A stretch of 64,000 nt of DNA from Tannerellaceae bacterium (GTDB lineage: Bacteria; Bacteroidota; Bacteroidia; Bacteroidales; Tannerellaceae). This document shows, piece after piece, positions 51,735 to 61,130 of this stretch; the first letter of the stretch is position 1, and every line of letters starts with the position of its first letter. The stretch covers positions 23,864 through 87,863 of the forward strand of contig JAISWO010000036.1 in NCBI GenBank assembly GCA_031271045.1, written 5' to 3'. The translations under genes were made by a program, and so were the position numbers. The notes below the pieces were generated by a model that was not told the DNA's origin, made no database searches, and was given only the letters and a program-made list of their open reading frames with translations.

Positions 51735-54700
51735 TTATTGTTTTATATTCTCCCGCCACCAGCATTGGAGGACGGGGACGACAAACATCGTCATGGATTG
51801 TATCAGCATGCCGCCGAAGGTGGGAATGGCCATCGGGATCATGATGTCGGAGCCTTTGCCGGTGGAGGTGAGGACCGGCAGGAGGGCGATCAGCGTCGTT
51901 GCCGTTGTCATCACCGCCGGACGTACGCGCCTGAGGCCGGCATGGACGACAGCCTCGCGGATCTCCTCCTTCGTGCGGGGGGTGCGCTCCTGGAAGGTAT
52001 CGTGGATATACGTACCCATCAGCACGCCGTCGTCTGTTGCGATTCCGAAGAGGGCAATGAAGCCTACCCAGACGGCAATGCTGAGGTTCACCGGGTGCAT
52101 CCCGAAGATGTCGCGCAGGTTCGCGCCTCCGACGTTGATGTTCATAAACCAGGGCTCGCCGTAGAGCCATAGCAGGATAAAGCCTCCGGCAAAGGCCACG
52201 AAGACACCGGAGAAATGGATCAGCGAAGCCGTCAGCGTACGGAACTTGAGGTAGAGCGTCAGCAGGATTGCCAGCAGGCAGAGCGGGATGACGATCCTCA
52301 GCCGTTCCGTAGCGCGCTGCTGCTGCTCGTAGTTGCCGGCAAACTGATAGGATACGCCCGGCGGCAGTTGCAGTTCGCCCGACAGGATCCTGTCCTTTAG
52401 CAGGCGATCGGCTTCGTGCACGACGTCGACCTCGGCCCTTCCCCCTGCTTTGTCGAAGATGATGTAGCCAACCAGAAAGGTGTTCTCACTCTGGATCATC
52501 TGTGCGCCTTTGGCATAGTCGATGTCGGCCACGTCGCCGAGCGGTATCTGCGCACCCGTAGCCGTTGGGACAAGGAGGCGGCCGAGGGCGTCGGGGTCGT
52601 CGCGCAGTTCGCGGGGATAGCGCAGGCGTACGGCAAAGCGTTCGCGCCCCTCAACGGTCGTAGTCAGCGCCATACCTCCCACAGCGGCACTGATGATCTC
52701 CTGCAGGTCGGCCACGCGGATACCATGACGCGCCATATTTGTCCGGTTCAGCCGTATCTCGATGTAAGGGGCGCCCACGGCCCGGTCGTAGAAGACGGTG
52801 GCAGGCAGGATCGAAGGAACCTCCTTCAGCGCCGCCTCAAGCGCCTGGCCTCCCCGCTCAATGCTTTCGAGGTCAGGCCCCGATACCTTCAGCCCCATGG
52901 CCGCCCTCATTCCGGTGGAGAGCATCACCAAACGGGCCTCAATGGGCTGGAGCTTGGGCGAGGAAGTCAGCCCCGGCAGATGCGATACGTTGACGATCTC
53001 CTGCCAGATGTCGTCCGTCCTCTTGATATGTGGGCGCCATTGGCGGAAGTAATCCCCCCGCCGGTCGGGTACGAGGCTGTCGGCCGGAATCAGGCGGAAG
53101 CCGTCGGAAGGGTTGTAGGTGGAGCCGTCGGTCAGGAGGTATTCTCCCCGGGCATTCACGCGGAAGCGCCGGCGGTGTCCGTCCTCGTCGAGGATGTATT
53201 CCGGGCGATAGTTGATGGTATTCTCGAACATCTGCACCGGCGCCGGATCAAGCGCCGACTGTACGCGACCCCATTTGCCTACGGTGATCTCGACTTCGGG
53301 GATGGCAGTGATGCGGCGGTCGATGGCGGCTATCAGGCGGCGGTTCTGCTCGATGCCCGTATGCGGCATTGTTGTAGGCATCAGCAGAAAAGATCCTTCG
53401 TCCAAGCTCGGCATGAACTCCTGGCCCATCCCGCGCCATATCATCCCGCCGGCCAGGAGCGTCAGTAGAGGCAGCAGCATGAACGCCAGCCGGTGAGCCA
53501 GGCACCAGCGCAGGATGCGTTCGTAGTATGTCACCATCAGCCAAAGCCCCCCCAGGATGATCCCAACGGCCAGGACAACGAAGAGGATGTTCGCCGTAAA
53601 TCCCGCTCCCGTCCCTACCGGCATCCATTCGGAGGCCAGGAAGAGGATCGCCGTGCACAGGACAAGCAGGCGTACCGCCGCGAGGCTCCCCTTCGGCAGC
53701 CTGGCCTTTATCTTTTCCACGAAAGCCGAAGATGGCAATACATAGTAAGCGATCACCGGCAGAAGCGCGAAGCCCAGCACAAAGGCCGACAGCAGGACAA
53801 ACGTCTTGGTAAAGGCCAGCGGCATGAACAGCTTCCCTTCCTGCGCCTGGAGGGTGAAGACGGGCAGGAAACTGATGATCGTCGTCAGCATACCGATGCT
53901 CAGGGCGCCGGCCACTTCCTTCACACTCCGGCCGATGAGGGCGGCAAATTCCTTCCCCCGCCGCACGCCCGGATGTTCGTCGATGTGCTTCACCATATTC
54001 TCCACCAGCACGACGCCGACGTCGACAATCACCCCGATGGCGATAGCAATGCCCGATAACGCAACGATATTGGCATCCACCCCCGTATAGCGCATGATGA
54101 TGAAGGTTGCCAGGACAGCAATTGGCAGGATGCCCGAAATAACCACCGAAGCGCGCAGACGGAAGACCATCACGATCACGACGATGATGCAGATCAGTAT
54201 CTCGTGCGTCAAGGCCGTCCCGAGGGTGCCGATCGTCTCGCGTATCAGTCCCGAACGGTCGTAGAAAGGCACGATCGTCACCTTCGAGACGCTGCCGTCG
54301 GACAAGGTCTTTTGCGGGAGGCCGGCTTGCATCTGGGCGATCTTCTCTTTCAGGTGTCCGATGACGGCCATCGGGTTGGATCCGTAGCGGGCTACGACGA
54401 CGGCGCCCACCGCCTCGACGCCTTCCTTGTCCAACCCTCCCCGGCGCGTGGCCGGCCCCAGGGTGACGAAGGCTACTTCCCGGATGCGTACCGGCACGCC
54501 GTCGCGCACCGTAACGACGGCCTCTTCCAGGTCGGCCACATCCGTGATGTAGCCCAATCCCCTGACGATGTATTCCGCCTGGTTCATCTCGATCGTCTCG
54601 GCGCCGATGTCGAGGTTGCTTTTCTCGACGGCGGCCATAATATCCATGACGGAGACGCCATAGGCGCGCATCGCGTCGGGGTTTATCTCTACCTGATACT

Positions 54701-55301
54701 CTTTGACGAAGCCGCCGATAGAAGCCACCTCGGCCACACCTTCGGTCGACGAGAGGGTATATTTCACGTAGAAGTCCTGGATCGTACGCAGTTCGTCGGC
54801 ATCCCATCCTCCGCGAGGCTCGCCCGTGAGCGGGTCGCGTCCTTCGAGGGTGTACCAGAATATTTGCCCCAGCGCCGTAGCATCCGGCCCCAGGGCAGGC
54901 TGTACGCCTTCCGGCAAAGTGCCGGAGGGCAGTGAGTTGAGTTTCTCCAACACCCGCGAGCGACTCCAGTAGAACTCAACGTTGTCGTCGAAGATGATAT
55001 AGATAAACGACATGCCGAACATCGACGTACTGCGGATCGTCTTCACGCCCGGTATGCCGAGCAAAGCCGTTGTGAGGGGATAAGTCACCTGGTCTTGTAT
55101 ATCCTTGGGCGATCGTCCCATCCATTCGGTCGCCACGATTTGTTGATTCTCGCCGATGTCAGGGATCGCATCCACTGCTACGGGATCGCGCGGCAGGAGG
55201 CTCCCCAGCCGGTCGAATGGCGACACCGAAATGCCCCATACGACGATAAGCGTCAGTAGCAGGAGCGTAATCAGTCTGTTTTCTAAGAAGTATTTTATCA
55301 T
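51735..55301 (-). CDS. CusA/CzcA-type heavy-metal RND efflux pump
   Basis: A protein of 1188 residues, longer than E. coli CusA (1047). Twelve membrane helices and two large periplasmic loops are evident; motifs include AVDAIPDIGENQQIV, TSMFGMSFIYIIFDD and GVIVDVGVVLVENMVKH (proton-relay Asp in helix 4). The CusA-like stretch ARLVMLSTGMRAAMGLKVSGPD contains Met residues in the metal-binding region. The extra length lies partly in an insertion around residues 700-765 (INYRPEYILDEDGHRRRFRV...) in the second periplasmic loop. It is the inner membrane motor of the copper/silver pump. Confidence 0.93.
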   Translation of the reverse strand: MIKYFLENRLITLLLLTLIVVWGISVSPFDRLGSLLPRDPVAVDAIPDIGENQQIVATEWMGRSPKDIQDQVTYPLTTALLGIPGVKTIRSTSMFGMSFIYIIFDDNVEFYWSRSRVLEKLNSLPSGTLPEGVQPALGPDATALGQIFWYTLEGRDPLTGEPRGGWDADELRTIQDFYVKYTLSSTEGVAEVASIGGFVKEYQVEINPDAMRAYGVSVMDIMAAVEKSNLDIGAETIEMNQAEYIVRGLGYITDVADLEEAVVTVRDGVPVRIREVAFVTLGPATRRGGLDKEGVEAVGAVVVARYGSNPMAVIGHLKEKIAQMQAGLPQKTLSDGSVSKVTIVPFYDRSGLIRETIGTLGTALTHEILICIIVVIVMVFRLRASVVISGILPIAVLATFIIMRYTGVDANIVALSGIAIAIGVIVDVGVVLVENMVKHIDEHPGVRRGKEFAALIGRSVKEVAGALSIGMLTTIISFLPVFTLQAQEGKLFMPLAFTKTFVLLSAFVLGFALLPVIAYYVLPSSAFVEKIKARLPKGSLAAVRLLVLCTAILFLASEWMPVGTGAGFTANILFVVLAVGIILGGLWLMVTYYERILRWCLAHRLAFMLLPLLTLLAGGMIWRGMGQEFMPSLDEGSFLLMPTTMPHTGIEQNRRLIAAIDRRITAIPEVEITVGKWGRVQSALDPAPVQMFENTINYRPEYILDEDGHRRRFRVNARGEYLLTDGSTYNPSDGFRLIPADSLVPDRRGDYFRQWRPHIKRTDDIWQEIVNVSHLPGLTSSPKLQPIEARLVMLSTGMRAAMGLKVSGPDLESIERGGQALEAALKEVPSILPATVFYDRAVGAPYIEIRLNRTNMARHGIRVADLQEIISAAVGGMALTTTVEGRERFAVRLRYPRELRDDPDALGRLLVPTATGAQIPLGDVADIDYAKGAQMIQSENTFLVGYIIFDKAGGRAEVDVVHEADRLLKDRILSGELQLPPGVSYQFAGNYEQQQRATERLRIVIPLCLLAILLTLYLKFRTLTASLIHFSGVFVAFAGGFILLWLYGEPWFMNINVGGANLRDIFGMHPVNLSIAVWVGFIALFGIATDDGVLMGTYIHDTFQERTPRTKEEIREAVVHAGLRRVRPAVMTTATTLIALLPVLTSTGKGSDIMIPMAIPTFGGMLIQSMTMFVVPVLQCWWRENIKQ

Positions 55302-55485
55302 TGTTTTTTATTCGTTATATGTCATAAGTTGGAACGCTCCCTCCGCACCTTCATTGCCGTCTGTTGAAGCAAACGTCTTGCGTCTGATTACGATCTCTCC
55401 TCCTCTCTTGTGCAGAGAGGGCCGGGGGAGAGGTGAAAGGGGGCTGAGGGGGGAAAGGGCCGGGTAGAGAGGAGGTGAGAGACGT

Positions 55486-55929
55486 TCACTTCCTCCAGAT
55501 GCAAATCAGGGTAAGGCGGTCGGAAGTATAACGTGTGGAAAGGCCGGAAGGAAAGACCGTTTGCAGGCGCAAAACCGGCAGTTCATAATCCTCCGCAAGG
55601 GAACGGAGAAAACAGGGAACGGGAAGGAAATCCAGGGGATGCAGTATGGTCGCTGTTGGAAGAACGGAAGGTTTCTGATAGCTGTCGGTTGCTATTTCGA
55701 GCGTATAAGCGGAGCAGCAGGGTTCCACCGGTTCGGCGAGGGTCGTTGCCCCAACGGGCGAAGCGTCGCCGGCAGTCTCCGCATCCATCGCCCCCCCGCA
55801 GCAGGAACGTCCGGCCTCACCAATGCCTACGGAGTGAAGGCTTCCCCCGCAGAAATGGAAAGCCACCGTCGGCCGGATAGCCGCCACCGCCAGGAATAAA
55901 AGCAAGAGTATGGATATAGCCCGTTTCAT
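55486..55929 (-). CDS. HYC_CC_PP family small secreted protein
   Basis: A protein of 147 residues with signal sequence (MKRAISILLLLFLAVAAIRPTVA). The mature part starts FHFCGGSLHSVGIGEAGRSCCGG and has a second cysteine pair in PCCSAYTLEIATDSYQ, the arrangement of the family found beside heavy-metal efflux genes in Bacteroidetes. It is probably a periplasmic metal-binding or sensing protein. It is the first gene of the - strand copper locus, 184 nt upstream of cusA. Confidence 0.8.
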   Translation of the reverse strand: MKRAISILLLLFLAVAAIRPTVAFHFCGGSLHSVGIGEAGRSCCGGAMDAETAGDASPVGATTLAEPVEPCCSAYTLEIATDSYQKPSVLPTATILHPLDFLPVPCFLRSLAEDYELPVLRLQTVFPSGLSTRYTSDRLTLICIWRK

Positions 55930-56105
55930 GACGCAAATATATTGTTTTTTGGAACTCTATAATGGATGGAGCAGGTAAAAAAATCAGCTCTTTGCGGCCG
56001 GGCCGCCGCATAGGAGGAAATAGCTTTGAATGTGGAGGCCGGATGAATGTGGAAGCCGGAAGTAAAAAATTAAAGGCATCATCACAATAAAGCCCGGACA
56101 ATATA

Positions 56106-56113
56106 TACCTTTG
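56106..56113 (+). promoter_or_regulatory. Candidate -7 box (TACCTTTG) for the 56140 gene
   Basis: TACCTTTG matches TAnnTTTG 26 nt before the ATG; no clear -33 TTTG. Divergent from the copper locus. Confidence 0.5.
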
Positions 56114-56139
56114 CTGGACAAACATTAAACAAACAGTAT

Positions 56140-56832
56140 ATGAAAAAGTTATTTTTGACGGTATTGCCGGTCATTATGGCCGTGATGAATGTATCAGCCC
56201 AACAATTCTTTTTTTCCACCAGCGAAGGCCAGGTGTTAGTCTATGCACACAAAAACGGGAAAGGCAAAACGGAAAACTACACGCGCCAAACCATCCGGAA
56301 AGTGGAAGGCCAGGGAAGAAACCTTACGATCGCCTATGAAGTGGAAATGCTGGACAAGAACATGAAGAAGGTTGATATACAATGGGAGGAAGGACTTTCC
56401 TTCACAGTAAACATCCGCGACGGCGTCGTGGTATTGGACCTGAAGAGCATGCTGGGCGACCTGATGAAGAACAAACCGGCAGGCGGCGAAATGACGCTGA
56501 CCGGCACCCCGGTAGAAATACCCTCCACCCTGCAACCCGGACAGTCGCTCAAAGACGCCGGCATAAACCTGAATATCGGAATCATCAAGATACAGGTCGA
56601 CATCAACGAAGGCCAATGCCTTGCCGTCGAAACCATCACCGTCCCGGCCGGCACATACTCCTGTCATAAAATCACCCAGACATACCAAGCTTCGGTGATG
56701 GGCATCCGAACGATCATGCGCACCATTTCGTGGTATGCCCCCGGCATCGGCATCGTCAAAAGCGAGACATACGACAAAAAGAACACGTTGAACTCAAGTG
56801 AAGAACTACAATCCATAAAAAACGAAGTTTAA
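56140..56832 (+). CDS. Secreted DUF3108/TapB-like protein
   Basis: A protein of 230 residues with signal peptide MKKLFLTVLPVIMAVMNVSAQ. The remainder is a beta-rich domain (EGQVLVYAHKNGKGKTENYTRQTI, LAVETITVPAGTYSCHKITQTYQ, RTISWYAPGIGIVKSETYDKK), the design of the TapB/DUF3108 group of periplasmic proteins. No function is established for this member. It is a single gene with its own -7 box, followed 94 nt later by the lipid-like module. Confidence 0.72.
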   Translation: MKKLFLTVLPVIMAVMNVSAQQFFFSTSEGQVLVYAHKNGKGKTENYTRQTIRKVEGQGRNLTIAYEVEMLDKNMKKVDIQWEEGLSFTVNIRDGVVVLDLKSMLGDLMKNKPAGGEMTLTGTPVEIPSTLQPGQSLKDAGINLNIGIIKIQVDINEGQCLAVETITVPAGTYSCHKITQTYQASVMGIRTIMRTISWYAPGIGIVKSETYDKKNTLNSSEELQSIKNEV

Positions 56833-56894
56833 AGAACGGTACCCGCAGAGGTGATTTTATCCACAATTCTTCTTCTCCGGTAAAAAAAGTTCCG

Positions 56895-56902
56895 TAAGTT
56901 TG
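56895..56902 (+). promoter_or_regulatory. Candidate -7 box (TAAGTTTG) of the lipid-headgroup-like operon
   Basis: TAAGTTTG matches TAnnTTTG and lies 24 nt before ATG 56927. The -33 region is T-rich (TTCTTCTTC) but lacks TTTG at 20 nt spacing. Confidence 0.5.
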
Positions 56903-56926
56903 TGCTTCTAAATCTGAAAAGACGAC

Positions 56927-57376
56927 ATGTTTAAAGACAAAACAATAGTATATACTTCGGGGACATTCGATATGTTTCACTATAACCACCTAAGGATGAT
57001 TAACTATGCCCGCAGCTTAGCCGACATTCTGATCGTAGGAGTAAGCACCGACGAGCTGGTCTCTTCCTACAAAGCGAAACCCATTATTCCCTTCAACGAA
57101 CGACTTCAGATCATCGAAGCCTTGAAAACCCCCGACATCGTAATCCCTCAACATTCGCTCGACCATACCGAATTGGTCAAAAAGCTCAACATCGACGCAT
57201 TTGTAGTAGGCGACGACTGGTTTGGAAAATACGACTATCTGGAACCACTCGGAGTAAAAGTATTCTATTTCCCCTACGGCACAGGCGTCTCTTCGTCCAA
57301 TCTGAGGAAAACCATTCACGATTCCTACGAAGAACACCTACAGGTACAGCAAAAGGCAAAACCATCCATCAGATAA
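56927..57376 (+). CDS. TagD-like cytidylyltransferase family protein
   Basis: A protein of 149 residues. The nucleotidyltransferase start YTSGTFDMFHYNHLRMINYA has the HxGH motif changed to HYNH (residues 18-21). FVVGDDWFGKYDYL and the C-terminal VSSSNLRKTI (the place of the usual STT/SST motif) complete the fold. TagD-type enzymes make CDP-glycerol or related CDP-alcohols from phospho-alcohols. It heads a four-gene run with a reductase, a CDP-alcohol transferase and an acyltransferase, so it probably makes the activated headgroup. The substrate is unknown. Confidence 0.83.
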   Translation: MFKDKTIVYTSGTFDMFHYNHLRMINYARSLADILIVGVSTDELVSSYKAKPIIPFNERLQIIEALKTPDIVIPQHSLDHTELVKKLNIDAFVVGDDWFGKYDYLEPLGVKVFYFPYGTGVSSSNLRKTIHDSYEEHLQVQQKAKPSIR

Positions 57377-57397
57377 CATCCAGAAGGAACAAAACAA

Positions 57398-58126
57398 ATG
57401 AAAAAACGAGTAATAATCACCGGAGGAACCAAAGGCATCGGCAAAGCCATAGCCTTCACCTTAGGAGAAGCAGGATACGACCTTCTCCTCACCTACACTT
57501 CCGACGACGAAGCCGCCATCGAGATGTGCAACGCTCTCCGCAGTCAATCCACCTGCGACGTTCGCCTACTGAAAGCCGATATTACCAATTGGGCGAGCAT
57601 CAACCAGGTGCACGACTACCTGATCGACAACGAATGGACGCTGGACGCCCTCATCTTTAATGCCGGCCTGACGTATCGCGATTCGTTTGAAGAAATGCAC
57701 CCAGAAGAATGGGAAAAAGTATTCCTGGGAAACATCCATTTCCCCGTATTCCTGTTGCAACGCCTCATAAACCTCATCCACAGGGGAGGGAGCGTGATCT
57801 TTACCGGCTCGCTGATGGGCATTCACCCCCACTCGGTTTCACTGGCCTATGGTGTGACCAAAAGCACCGTACATGCTTTGGTGAAAAACCTGGTAAAATT
57901 TCTCAGCCCATACGAAATACGCGTCAACGGCGTCGCCCCCGGCTTTGTCGATACGGAATGGCAGAAGAAAAAACCGGCAGAAATCAGGTACAGCATAGAA
58001 AATAAGATAGCCCTGCAACGATTCTGCCGTCCGGAAGAAATAGCCGGCATATACAAGATGTTGATAGAGAACAATTACTTCAATGGCGAGATAATCGTCG
58101 CAGATGGAGGATACTCATATAAATAA
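57398..58126 (+). CDS. SDR-family oxidoreductase (FabG-like)
   Basis: A protein of 242 residues of the classical short-chain dehydrogenase type: ITGGTKGIGKAIA (NADP-binding), IFNAGLTYRD, catalytic Ser in FTGSLMG and the Tyr/Lys pair in YGVTKS. The end GEIIVADGGYSYK is typical. In this context it may form or reduce a headgroup or acyl precursor; FabG activity in fatty acid synthesis is also possible. It lies 21 nt after the cytidylyltransferase gene and 8 nt before the CDP-alcohol transferase gene. Confidence 0.85.
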   Translation: MKKRVIITGGTKGIGKAIAFTLGEAGYDLLLTYTSDDEAAIEMCNALRSQSTCDVRLLKADITNWASINQVHDYLIDNEWTLDALIFNAGLTYRDSFEEMHPEEWEKVFLGNIHFPVFLLQRLINLIHRGGSVIFTGSLMGIHPHSVSLAYGVTKSTVHALVKNLVKFLSPYEIRVNGVAPGFVDTEWQKKKPAEIRYSIENKIALQRFCRPEEIAGIYKMLIENNYFNGEIIVADGGYSYK

Positions 58127-58134
58127 ATGTGTAG

Positions 58135-59019
58135 ATGAACAAACCGGGCGCGACATATGAAGCATCGCTAAAATCAATAGAAACAGAAAATTTCATAGAC
58201 CGGATCTTTTATCGTCCCATCGGCTTCCGCGTAGCATGCCTGTTGCTGCCGACACGGATTACGCCCAATATGGTGACGCTCATATCCATCTTTATCGGCG
58301 CTTCTGCCGGCTACCTGTTCCACTACGCAAACATTATATATAATGTGTACGGCATCCTTCTGCTGATATTCGCCAACATACTGGATTGTACAGATGGACA
58401 GTTAGCCCGCCTTTCGGGCAATAAATCAGCAATAGGGCGTATCCTGGACGGACTTGCCGGCGACGTATGGTTTACATTCATCTACGTGAGCCTGGCATCC
58501 AGGCTATCACACCAATACGAGACCTCCTGGTTCTATGTCGTGGCCGTCGTTTCCGGGCTATCCCATTTGGGACAAGCCAATATAACGGACTATTACAAAA
58601 CACTGCACCTCTATTTCATCAGTCGGGAAAAAGGATCCGAATTTCAGTCCATCGAACAAATACGAAAACGCCATAAATCCATGAAGCCGGGGCTGAATAA
58701 AGTATTTTACCTCCTGTACCGCATATACACCCTGATTCAGGTAAAAGCAACCCCGTCACTGCAACGCATGCTCGCCTCCCTGCACCGCCGGTACGGCGGC
58801 GATATACCGCAAGAAATACGAACCGCCTTCCGCAAGGAAAGTTGCCGGCTGATGACACCTATCAACCTGATGACATTTAACGGACGCACGATCATACTCT
58901 TTATCGCCTTATTAACAGGATTCGTATGGGTTTACTTCCTGTATGAAATCATCTTCCTGAATATCATATTAACATATACCATGAAGAAACATGAAAGAAT
59001 GTGCGCGAATTTTTTATAA
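58135..59019 (+). CDS. CDP-alcohol phosphatidyltransferase
   Basis: A protein of 294 residues, an integral membrane enzyme. Its motif is D84-CT-D87-G-QL-A91-R92, then G101-RIL-D105-GLAG-D110. The first half fits the family signature; the last aspartate is one residue further away than in the canonical G-x3-D-x3-D. Several hydrophobic segments flank it, and a long soluble stretch (about 165-240) separates the last helices. It transfers a phospho-alcohol to, or from, a CDP-activated lipid. Together with the upstream cytidylyltransferase it suggests a dedicated phospholipid or lipid-linked polyol. Confidence 0.87.
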   Translation: MNKPGATYEASLKSIETENFIDRIFYRPIGFRVACLLLPTRITPNMVTLISIFIGASAGYLFHYANIIYNVYGILLLIFANILDCTDGQLARLSGNKSAIGRILDGLAGDVWFTFIYVSLASRLSHQYETSWFYVVAVVSGLSHLGQANITDYYKTLHLYFISREKGSEFQSIEQIRKRHKSMKPGLNKVFYLLYRIYTLIQVKATPSLQRMLASLHRRYGGDIPQEIRTAFRKESCRLMTPINLMTFNGRTIILFIALLTGFVWVYFLYEIIFLNIILTYTMKKHERMCANFL

Positions 59020-59024
59020 TTTTG
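59017..59024 (+). promoter_or_regulatory. Possible internal -7 box (TAATTTTG)
   Basis: TAATTTTG matches TAnnTTTG but lies only 4 nt before ATG 59029 and lacks a -33 TTTG. If real, the acyltransferase mRNA would be leaderless. Chance occurrence is possible. Confidence 0.3.
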
Positions 59025-59028
59025 CCGC

Positions 59029-59856
59029 ATGAAAAAAAGTGTAATTGATATTTCCGATTTGCAGAAAGCTGCGCCAATATTCAAAAGCAAAATCGGAACA
59101 TTCCTGGGAAAGAAGTTATTAAAGTGGGTATGTATAGACAAAGTAAATTGGGTGCATGAAAATAACTGTCATTGCAGAGGAGCCGCATTTACCACAGCCC
59201 TCCTCCAAGAACCCTTGATTAACCTCCGGTACGAAATACATCACAAAGAAAGATTAAACTCCCTCCCGGAAGGGGCATTTATAACAGTTTCCAACCATCC
59301 GGTCGGTTCGTTAGACGGCATTATCCTGATAGATATATTTGCAGCCATCCGTCCGGATTTCCGGGTAATGGTAAACGGAGTCCTCGACCGCATCGACGCA
59401 ATGGGAGACAATTTCATCCCCGTACGACCGGATTCCAACAAACAAGGAGCCAACCTGCGGAATGTAAACGGCATACGCGCCTCTTTAGCTCACCTGCAGG
59501 AAGGACATCCGATGGGATTCTTTCCCTCCGGCTCCATCTCCTTCCGCAACAGGAAAACAAAAGAAATCCTCGACGCCAACTGGATGCACAACGTCATCCG
59601 CCTGATCAGGAAAGCAAACGTACCAGTCTATCCAGTCTATTTCGATCTGCGAAACTCCAGTTTCTTCTATTGGCTTGGAACCATAAGCTGGAAGATACGT
59701 ACCTTGCGCATCCCCGCCGAAGTCTTCAACAAACAAGGGAAAACAGCACAAATATACATAGCCCCTCCCATCCCGGCAGAAAAGATACAACAACTGACAG
59801 ACGATAAAGACCTGGCAGATTTTCTATACCAAAAAACATACGCTGCTAAAATATAA
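59029..59856 (+). CDS. Lysophospholipid/glycerol-phosphate acyltransferase family protein
   Basis: A protein of 275 residues. The acyltransferase motif is NHPVGSLDG (His90-x5-Asp96), the variant with one extra residue seen in the hemolysin/OlsA-like branch rather than the standard H-x4-D. Later blocks are FIPVRPDSNKQGA and GFFPSGSISF (the EGTRS-like motif is SGS here). It probably acylates a lysolipid or amine. It is the last gene of the four-gene module; ATG 59029 is the natural start. Confidence 0.85.
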   Translation: MKKSVIDISDLQKAAPIFKSKIGTFLGKKLLKWVCIDKVNWVHENNCHCRGAAFTTALLQEPLINLRYEIHHKERLNSLPEGAFITVSNHPVGSLDGIILIDIFAAIRPDFRVMVNGVLDRIDAMGDNFIPVRPDSNKQGANLRNVNGIRASLAHLQEGHPMGFFPSGSISFRNRKTKEILDANWMHNVIRLIRKANVPVYPVYFDLRNSSFFYWLGTISWKIRTLRIPAEVFNKQGKTAQIYIAPPIPAEKIQQLTDDKDLADFLYQKTYAAKI

Positions 59857-59900
59857 TGACAGAATCAGCTCCGGATTGTGATAAATCGAATGAAGATTTG

Positions 59901-59908
59901 TAATTTTG
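59901..59908 (+). promoter_or_regulatory. Candidate -7 box (TAATTTTG) for the sigma-54 activator gene
   Basis: TAATTTTG lies 39 nt before ATG 59948, with ATTG about 22 nt upstream as a weak -33. It would separate the regulator-lptE-secG set from the lipid module. Confidence 0.45.
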
Positions 59909-59947
59909 ACAGGTAAACTGAAATAATTACAGAGATTCAATCTTATT

Positions 59948-61129
59948 ATGATGATAAAGAGTGATGTACAACAAATCAAACAGCGTTATGGAATCATCGG
60001 GAGCAATCCGGCACTGAATCGTGCAATAGATGTAGCCTTGCAAGTAGCCCCCACAGATTTGTCGGTACTGATTACAGGAGAAAGCGGCGTTGGAAAAGAA
60101 ACATTTCCGCAGATTATACACCAGAACAGCCCACGGAAACATGGGAAATACATCGCCGTAAACTGTGGCGCTATTCCTGAAGGAACCATCGACTCGGAAT
60201 TGTTCGGACACGAAAAAGGATCCTTCACCGGAGCCCTGACCGACCGTAAAGGCTATTTCGAAGAAGCCGACGGAGGAACCATCTTCTTAGACGAAGTAGG
60301 AGAACTACCCATCCCCACCCAGGCACGCCTGTTACGCGTACTTGAAACCGGCGAATTTATCAAAGTAGGCGCATCCAAGGTGTTGAAAACAAACGTCCGG
60401 ATTGTGGCCGCTACCAATGTAAACCTGTCACAAGCCGTGACGGAAGGAAAATTCCGCGAAGACTTATACTACCGCTTGAATATGGTGCCTATCCAAATGC
60501 CCCCCCTGCGCGAACGTACCGATGACATCATCCTCCTTTTCCGCAAATTCGCAAGCGATTGCGCCGACAAATACCGCATGCCGGCCATCCGACTGGATGA
60601 TGAAGCAAAACAATTACTTATCTCCTACCGCTGGCCAGGCAACATACGCGAACTGAAAAACATAACCGAACGCATCTCCATCATAGAAGAAAGCCGGGAA
60701 ATAACGGCAGACATTCTACGCTACTACCTCCCCCATGCACAAATCGAGAAATACCCCGCATTGATCACCCGCGGAAACGAACAGAAGATATTCAATAACG
60801 AGCGTGAAATCCTGTATCAGGTACTCTTCGATATGAGAAACGACGTGAATGAACTGAAAAAACTCGTTCACGAAATCATGGACGGGAAAATACAGGTTTC
60901 GGTAGCAGACGAATCCTATCCCCCCCCTCATCCCCATCCGATTCATACGTCTGCCATTCAGGAAATAGAACCCATGGAAGAAGAAACACTTTCGCTCGAA
61001 GACGTCGAAAAAGAAATGATACGCAAAGCATTGGAGAAACACAATGGAAAAAGAAAAAACGCCGCAGTCGATCTGAAAATATCGGAGAGAACACTGTACC
61101 GGAAAATTAAAGAGTATAATTTGGAATAA
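59948..61129 (+). CDS. Sigma-54-dependent transcription activator without receiver domain
   Basis: A protein of 393 residues. The AAA+ domain starts almost at once (Walker A GESGVGKE, residues 44-51); the sigma-54 contact loop reads GSFTGA (91-96) in place of GAFTGA; Walker B is GGTIFLDEVGE; the second-arginine region RWPGNIRELKN follows. The C-terminal Fis-type helix-turn-helix is KRKNAAVDLKISERTLYRKIKEYNL. There is no N-terminal sensor. In Bacteroidetes it commonly sits before lptE and secG. Its target genes are unknown. Confidence 0.92.
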   Translation: MMIKSDVQQIKQRYGIIGSNPALNRAIDVALQVAPTDLSVLITGESGVGKETFPQIIHQNSPRKHGKYIAVNCGAIPEGTIDSELFGHEKGSFTGALTDRKGYFEEADGGTIFLDEVGELPIPTQARLLRVLETGEFIKVGASKVLKTNVRIVAATNVNLSQAVTEGKFREDLYYRLNMVPIQMPPLRERTDDIILLFRKFASDCADKYRMPAIRLDDEAKQLLISYRWPGNIRELKNITERISIIEESREITADILRYYLPHAQIEKYPALITRGNEQKIFNNEREILYQVLFDMRNDVNELKKLVHEIMDGKIQVSVADESYPPPHPHPIHTSAIQEIEPMEEETLSLEDVEKEMIRKALEKHNGKRKNAAVDLKISERTLYRKIKEYNLE

Positions 61130-61130
61130 G

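Noticed and set aside
53248..54807. Long - strand ORF of 519 codons rich in Arg and Gly
   Set aside because: Shadow of the GC-rich cusA gene in another frame; the cusA reading has full RND motifs.
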